43,620 nt of DNA, from positions 1 through 43,620 of the forward strand of contig CAKRSS010000011.1 of the NCBI GenBank assembly GCA_934401725.1, given 5' to 3'. Under the pieces are notes generated by a model, which did not search any database, had not been told where the DNA came from, and worked only from the letters and a program-made list of their open reading frames with translations. The translations under genes and the position numbers were made by a program. Source of the DNA: an uncultured Eubacteriales bacterium. GTDB lineage: Bacteria; Bacillota; Clostridia; Oscillospirales; CAG-272. This document shows positions 39,225 to 43,620 of the stretch, piece by piece. Position 1 is the first letter of the stretch; each line of letters begins with the position of its first letter.

Positions 39225-40865
39225 ATGACTGTCATAAACGGCACACGTTACGGCGAGCTTGTCCGTATAGGTGCCGCCTGCCTGCTGGCTCATCGGGAGA
39301 CGGTCAACGGCCTTAATGTTTTTCCTGTACCGGACGGGGATACCGGTACAAATATGAGCATGACTATGGAGGGAATCAAGCCTGCGTCGCTCGCATTGCC
39401 GACGCTCGCTGAGGTCTCGGCCTCGGCGGCGAGAGATATGATGCGCGCCGCGCGCGGAAATTCCGGAGTTATACTGTCGCTGTTCTTCCGCGGCGTGGCC
39501 AAGGTGTTCGACGGCCACGATGAGGCGGACACCGCGCTCATGCTCGCCGCTGTGCGCGAGGGCGCCAAGTCAGCCGCGGCGGCGGTCGACAAGCCGGTGG
39601 AGGGAACTATACTGACGGTTATGCGCGAGTGCGCGTCGGGAATTGAAAATGTGCCCGCCGACTTCGGCGAGCTGCTTGACCTGCTGTATCGCAATGCCGA
39701 GGAGGTACTTAAGCGCACGCCCGACATGCTTCCCGCGCTCAAGCGCGCGCATGTCGTAGATTCGGGCGGATTCGGGTTTGTCCGAATACTGGAGGGTATG
39801 CGCGCCGAGGCGCACGGCGAGAAGCTGTCCGAGGCGACGGCTGTCGCGGCGGCGTCGATGAACGCAGCGGCCAGTGCGGCGGCGGACTTCGATATATTTG
39901 ACGACGCCGAGATAAAATTCTCGTTCTGCACCGAGTGCCTTGTCGACACGGACAGCTCGTTTGACGAGTCCACCGTGCAGTCGCTCCGCGCCCGCCTGTC
40001 ACCGCTCGGCGACAGCATGGTGCTGACATGGGACGGCGAGATGCTAAAGGTTCACATACACACAAACGAGCCGCTGACGGTGCTCGGTATGCTGTACGAG
40101 TGCGGTACGCCGAGAACGTCAAAGGTTGAGAATATGAAGATTCAGCACAGCGGACTTGTGACCGCCCCGGCTGAGGCGGCGCCCGTATACGAGCCCGAGC
40201 GCAAGAAGTACGGCGTGTTTGCCGTTTCTCCCGGAAAGGGCTTTGACGACGTATTCAAGGGGCTCGGTGCCGATGTTGTCATCAGCGGCGGGCAGAGCAT
40301 GAACCCGTCTGCGGATGACATTCTGAAGGCAATCGAGAGCTGCCCGTGCGAGTACGCGATAGTGCTGCCGAACAACGGTAACATCATTCTCGCAGCCGAG
40401 CAGGCGGCGACGCTGGCGCAGAACACCGTCGTCGCGGTCATACCGACGCGGTCGCTGCCGCAGGGCGTCTCGGCGCTGTTCGCCTTCAACGAGTCGCGCG
40501 AGCCGGACGAGAACGTCAGTGAGATGCGGTCGGCGATTGGCAGTGTGGCCTCATTCTCGGTCACGCGCGCCGTGCGCGATGCCGACGTCGGCGGACTGTT
40601 CGTGAGAAAGCACCAGTTCATCGGGCTTGCCGAGGGCAAGGTTAAGCTTGCCGACGACACGCTCAATGGGCTTTTGCGCAAGTTTGCAAGCTTCATCCCC
40701 GAGTGCGAAAACCTGACGCTTTACTATGGCCGCGGCATCAAGGAAGCCGAGGCTGAGGAAATGGTCGACATTATATCTGCCGGTGTCGGCGACCGTGCGG
40801 GCGATGTGTCCGCAGTCTACGGCGGCCAGCCGGTTTACTGCTGCATCATAGCGGCAGAAAAGTGA
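39225..40865 (+). CDS. fakA: Fatty acid kinase catalytic subunit FakA-like (DAK2/YloV family)
   Basis: A 546-residue DAK2/DegV-associated kinase. It phosphorylates FakB-bound fatty acids so that exogenous fatty acids can enter phospholipid synthesis. The N-terminal DhaL-type kinase domain shows NVFPVPDGDTGTNM (31-44) with the Asp residues that hold Mg-ATP, and MMRAARGNSGVILSLFFRG. The middle domain (DDAEIKFSFCTECLVD; VHIHTNEP) and the C-terminal DegV-like domain (KKYGVFAVSPGKGFDDVFKGLGADVVISGGQSMNPS) complete the usual three-part layout. GGAGGA stands about 8 nt upstream. It is encoded 3 nt after the anti-sigma gene instead of next to an Asp23/YloU gene as in many Firmicutes, so it is probably under ECF control. 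Confidence 0.92.
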   Translation: MTVINGTRYGELVRIGAACLLAHRETVNGLNVFPVPDGDTGTNMSMTMEGIKPASLALPTLAEVSASAARDMMRAARGNSGVILSLFFRGVAKVFDGHDEADTALMLAAVREGAKSAAAAVDKPVEGTILTVMRECASGIENVPADFGELLDLLYRNAEEVLKRTPDMLPALKRAHVVDSGGFGFVRILEGMRAEAHGEKLSEATAVAAASMNAAASAAADFDIFDDAEIKFSFCTECLVDTDSSFDESTVQSLRARLSPLGDSMVLTWDGEMLKVHIHTNEPLTVLGMLYECGTPRTSKVENMKIQHSGLVTAPAEAAPVYEPERKKYGVFAVSPGKGFDDVFKGLGADVVISGGQSMNPSADDILKAIESCPCEYAIVLPNNGNIILAAEQAATLAQNTVVAVIPTRSLPQGVSALFAFNESREPDENVSEMRSAIGSVASFSVTRAVRDADVGGLFVRKHQFIGLAEGKVKLADDTLNGLLRKFASFIPECENLTLYYGRGIKEAEAEEMVDIISAGVGDRAGDVSAVYGGQPVYCCIIAAEK

Positions 40866-40869
40866 ATAC

Positions 40870-40936
40870 AGGCATCGCCGCGCATTGCCTGAATGGCACA
40901 CTGCAATTGTGCCGTCGGAAATGCGCGGCGAGGCGT
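40870..40936. repeat. Dispersed GC-rich palindrome, copy C
   Basis: AGGCATCGCCGCGCATT (40870-40886) pairs with AATGCGCGGCGAGGCGT (40920-40936), 15 of 17 positions. The loop contains another stem (GGCACA/TGTGCC) and the motifs CCTGAATGGCA and GTCGGAA, similar to copy B. Confidence 0.8.
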
Positions 40937-41007
40937 AGAATCGGTCCCGGTTGCGCTGCGGATGCGGCGGATCAGGACGATTTTTTTGTGTGCGGCGCAT
41001 TTGGGGG

Positions 41008-41036
41008 TTGACAGAAGGGCGTGCGCGGAGTACAAT
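41008..41036 (+). promoter_or_regulatory. Promoter of the methyltransferase gene
   Basis: TTGACA (41008-41013), 17-bp spacer, TACAAT (41031-41036), about 90 nt before the ATG. Confidence 0.75.
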
Positions 41037-41125
41037 AACACGCGTTATATTATGAATGCTATATTATAAACAAGGAGTGTTCTGATACTTTAAGACTCAT
41101 TAACTTTTATTGAACGGAGAAAAAT

Positions 41126-42034
41126 ATGCAGAACAAATCAAGCATTACCGCGTTGATGTCGGCGTTCGGACGGGCGTATCACGCCGAGCACGAGCGTTTC
41201 CCGGTGTTTTCCGACACGCTCGCGCGCAGACTTATGACCGACGAGGAGTACAGCGCGGTAGCGGGCTATATTCTCGGCGGAATCGACTTTTTCGCGCCCG
41301 AGCGCAAGGGCTGCTTTGCCGACAATGACGAGGCGCTTCGTTATCTTGTCAACACCTTCATATCGCCGACGCCGCTCTGCCGCGCGGCCTACTGCGAGGC
41401 GGCGCTGTGCACCGCCATGAGAACCGGAACGGAGCAGTACGTCTGCCTCGGAGCGGGGCTTGATACGTTTGCCCTGCGCGAGCCGGAGTTCGCGGCGCGC
41501 TATGGCGTGTGGGAGGTCGACCACCCCGCGACACAGGCGGACAAGCTCGAAAGACTCCGTCGCGCGGGGCTTGCTGTGCCGCCCGGTGTGCATTTCGTCG
41601 GGGTGGACTTCTCGGCGGACGATCTCGCAGAGAAGCTGCTCGCCGCAGGCTTTGACAGCCGCAAAAAGACGTTTTTCTCGTGGCTCGGCGTCAGCTACTA
41701 CCTCCACCGCGACGAGATTGAGCGCCTGCTGTCGTCGCTTGCCGCGCTGTGCGTCAACGGGTCGACGCTTTTGTTTGACTACGCCGACTCGTGGCTGTTT
41801 TTCGCAGAGGAGCGGCGGGTTCAGAACATGGTCGCCATGGCGGAGGCGGGCGGGGAGTCGATGCGCTCCTGCTTTGACTACCTGAGCCTCGACGGTATGC
41901 TCGCCGACCACGGTTTTCTCGTCTACGAAATACTCGAGCCCGCCGACATTCAGCGTCAGATCATCGCGCCGCGTCACGCGGACATCAAAGCGTTTGAGCA
42001 TATAAATTATGTTCAGGCAGTGCTTCGGAAGTGA
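41126..42034 (+). CDS. Class I SAM-dependent methyltransferase, LCM/PPM1-like
   Basis: A 302-residue methyltransferase of the leucine carboxyl methyltransferase-like (Omt/LCM) group. The SAM-binding region is YVCLGAGLDTFALR, followed by WEVDHPATQADKLERL (the acidic residue after motif II) and FFSWLGVSYYL as motif IV-like. Bacterial members usually methylate carboxyl or hydroxyl groups of small molecules; this one's substrate is unknown. CGGAG is about 8 nt upstream. The gene has its own promoter and terminator, so it is monocistronic. Confidence 0.88.
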   Translation: MQNKSSITALMSAFGRAYHAEHERFPVFSDTLARRLMTDEEYSAVAGYILGGIDFFAPERKGCFADNDEALRYLVNTFISPTPLCRAAYCEAALCTAMRTGTEQYVCLGAGLDTFALREPEFAARYGVWEVDHPATQADKLERLRRAGLAVPPGVHFVGVDFSADDLAEKLLAAGFDSRKKTFFSWLGVSYYLHRDEIERLLSSLAALCVNGSTLLFDYADSWLFFAEERRVQNMVAMAEAGGESMRSCFDYLSLDGMLADHGFLVYEILEPADIQRQIIAPRHADIKAFEHINYVQAVLRK

Positions 42035-42082
42035 TCCCGAAACGTGTCCTGTCGGCTACATAAATTTGCCGGAACAAAAAAC

Positions 42083-42116
42083 AAGCCTCCGTATGGAAAT
42101 CCATACGGAGGCTTTT
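42083..42116. terminator. Bidirectional intrinsic terminator
   Basis: AAGCCTCCGTATGGA and TCCATACGGAGGCTT, a 15-bp perfect stem, 2-nt loop, T-rich ends. It lies between convergent genes. Confidence 0.93.
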
Positions 42117-42154
42117 CGTCGCCCGCAGGGCGGGGGACGATGGTGCTTTGAAAA

Positions 42155-43620
42155 TTACTTGGAGAGTCTTGCTTCCAGAGCGGCGAGCTCGTCGTACATA
42201 GCGTCCGGAACTCTGTCGCCGACCTGTGCGTAGAACTCCCTGATGTTCTTGATGTCGGCCAGCCAGCTCTCGGTGTCAACCTTAAGCAGCTCCTTGATGG
42301 TGTCGAGAGTGACACCATTGAGGCCTTCGATGCAGATGTCCTCGGCGTGAGGGATGTAGCCGATAGGAGTGATGTCAGCGTCAACCTTGCCCTCGCAGCG
42401 AGCCAGAATCCACATAAGAACTCTCATGTTGTCGCCAAAGCCCGGCCAGATGAAGTTGCCCTCATCATCGGTGCGGAACCAGTTGACGTGGAAGATCTTA
42501 GGCGCGTGAGGAATGACGGTGCCCATCTTGAGCCAGTGTGCCCAGTAGTCGCCCATATCGTAGCCGACGAAGGGACGCATAGCCATAGGATCGCGGCGAA
42601 CTACGCCGACAGCGCCTGCGGCGGCTGCGGTAGTCTCGGAGGCCATGATGGAGCCGACGAAGGTACCGTTCTGCCAGCTCGTGGACTGGTAGACCAGCGG
42701 AGCGGTCTTTGCACGTCTGCCACCGAAGACGATAGCGGAAATCGGCACGCCCTTCGGGTTATAGAACTCGGGGGACAGGCAGGGGCAGTTGACAGCCTTG
42801 GCTGTGAAGCGGGAGTTGGGATGAGCGCCCGCGGTCTGAACTTTGTTGTTTTTGTCGTACTTGGTGTAATCCCACTTCTCCCCGCGCCAGTTCTCGGCGT
42901 TGTGAGGAGGATTGTTATCAAGGCCCTCCCACCAAACGGTGTTGTCATCAAGGTTGTGGCAAACGTTGGTGAAGATAGTGTCCTTCATGCAGGTGTGCAG
43001 AGCGTTGGGGTTAGACTTCTCATTGGTGCCGGGAGCGACGCCGAAGAAGCCGTTCTCAGGGTTGACAGCCCACAGTCTGCCGTCCTCGCCGACGCGCAGC
43101 CACGAAATATCGTCGCCGACGCACCAGACCTTGTAGCCCTTCTTTGCGTAGTACTCAGGCGGAATGAGCATTGCGAGGTTGGTCTTGCCGCAGGCAGAGG
43201 GGAATGCGGCGCAGATGTACTTTGTGTCGCCCTCGGGGGACTCGATACCGAGGATGAGCATGTGCTCAGCCATCCAGTTTTCCTTGCGGCCGAGATAGGA
43301 CGCGATACGAAGAGCGAAGCACTTCTTGCCGAGCAGAACGTTTCCGCCGTAACCGGAGTTGACCGACCAGATGGTGTTATCCTCCGGGAAGTGGCAGATG
43401 TAACGGTTTTCCTCGTCGAGCTGTGCCTTGGCGTGCAGACCCTTGATGTAGTCAGGGGAGTCGCCGAGAGCCTCGAGAACGGAGTTGCCTACCCGGGTCA
43501 TGATAAGCATATTCAGAACAACATAGATGGAATCGGTCAGCTCAATGCCGTACTTGGCGAAGGGCGAGCCGACAATGCTCATGGAATAGGGAATAACATA
43601 CATGGTGCGACCCTTCATAG
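42155..43620 (-). CDS. pckG: Phosphoenolpyruvate carboxykinase (GTP), C-terminal part
   Basis: Interconverts oxaloacetate and PEP with GTP/GDP; in fermenters it may run towards oxaloacetate. The frame stays open to the right edge, so the N-terminal ~100 residues lie outside. About 488 residues are visible, with GTP-PEPCK motifs: the P-loop block FPSACGKTNLAML, CVGDDISWL with a metal-binding Asp pair, FFGVAPGTN, FGGRRAKTAPLV (R-x-x-K-T), and DYWAHWLKMG/FHVNWFRTD in the C-terminal part. The pattern belongs to the GTP form, not the ATP form. It ends before a shared terminator at 42083-42116. Confidence 0.97.
   Translation of the reverse strand, partial: MKGRTMYVIPYSMSIVGSPFAKYGIELTDSIYVVLNMLIMTRVGNSVLEALGDSPDYIKGLHAKAQLDEENRYICHFPEDNTIWSVNSGYGGNVLLGKKCFALRIASYLGRKENWMAEHMLILGIESPEGDTKYICAAFPSACGKTNLAMLIPPEYYAKKGYKVWCVGDDISWLRVGEDGRLWAVNPENGFFGVAPGTNEKSNPNALHTCMKDTIFTNVCHNLDDNTVWWEGLDNNPPHNAENWRGEKWDYTKYDKNNKVQTAGAHPNSRFTAKAVNCPCLSPEFYNPKGVPISAIVFGGRRAKTAPLVYQSTSWQNGTFVGSIMASETTAAAAGAVGVVRRDPMAMRPFVGYDMGDYWAHWLKMGTVIPHAPKIFHVNWFRTDDEGNFIWPGFGDNMRVLMWILARCEGKVDADITPIGYIPHAEDICIEGLNGVTLDTIKELLKVDTESWLADIKNIREFYAQVGDRVPDAMYDELAALEARLSK

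Overview
The window looks like a chromosomal segment of an endospore-forming, Gram-positive anaerobe of the class Clostridia, probably from a gut or similar habitat. The signs are sigK with a pro-sequence, a GerA/SpoVAF-type protein, mecA, a pyrophosphate-type phosphofructokinase, GTP-type PEP carboxykinase, an alpha-L-rhamnosidase, many lipoproteins with Thr/Asp/Gly/Ser linkers, and AGGAGG-type ribosome binding sites. Most of the sequence is visibly GC-rich. Genus or species cannot be read from it.

Layout. 1-1.8 kb is the edge of an integrated element: the C-terminal part of a tyrosine integrase, a GNAT acetyltransferase, an intact tRNA-Pro(UGG), short direct repeats, and a second, broken 5' half of a tRNA-Pro that keeps the strong promoter. 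1.8-6.3 kb holds a 59-residue acidic protein, a Dabb-domain protein, an RluA-type pseudouridine synthase, a membrane protein with a long acidic linker carrying a repeated Y-V-P-F/Y motif, and the NAD(P)HX repair dehydratase. 6.4-11.1 kb: GH78 rhamnosidase, DUF177 protein plus ribosomal protein L32, and a trigger-factor-like surface lipoprotein. 11.2-16.9 kb: sigK, PPi-PFK, SpoVAF-like protein, SnoaL-like protein, type-4 uracil-DNA glycosylase, mecA. 17-25 kb: a DinG/XPD-like Fe-S helicase, a class I aminotransferase, a YhcC-type radical SAM protein, and two exported proteins. 25.0-25.9 kb is a decayed IS481-like transposase with a palindrome-bounded insert. 26-32.9 kb: HtrA protease, YgjP-type metalloprotease, a BspA-type leucine-rich repeat/metallo-beta-lactamase fusion, an inositol monophosphatase family protein, a GyrI-like protein, a small alpha/beta hydrolase and a PAP2-like membrane protein. 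32.9-36.4 kb (minus strand) is a three-gene surface O-acylation module: lipoprotein, MBOAT, DHHW protein. 36.8-40.9 kb: DegV (FakB), hemolysin III, ECF sigma, anti-sigma and FakA-like kinase. 41-43.6 kb: LCM-like methyltransferase and the C-terminal part of PEP carboxykinase.

How parts fit together. Most transcription units have a sigma-A promoter with exactly 17 bp between -35 and -10 and end in a strong hairpin. Two functional groupings stand out. The DegV/FakA pair is encoded on either side of an ECF sigma/anti-sigma pair, which suggests envelope-stress control of fatty acid phosphorylation. The lipoprotein/MBOAT/DHHW trio should acylate a surface polymer. A family of dispersed GC-rich palindromes (27.55, 28.30 and 40.87 kb, with half-copies near 16.1 kb) repeatedly ends in GCCTTGAAAA, and in at least two cases this end serves as the -35 box of the next gene.

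The most unusual items are the palindrome/promoter family, the LRR-MBL fusion without signal peptide, the Y-V-P-F/Y repeat membrane protein, the split tRNA-Pro integration scar and the small acidic protein. No CRISPR array, rRNA, riboswitch or recognisable defence system was seen.
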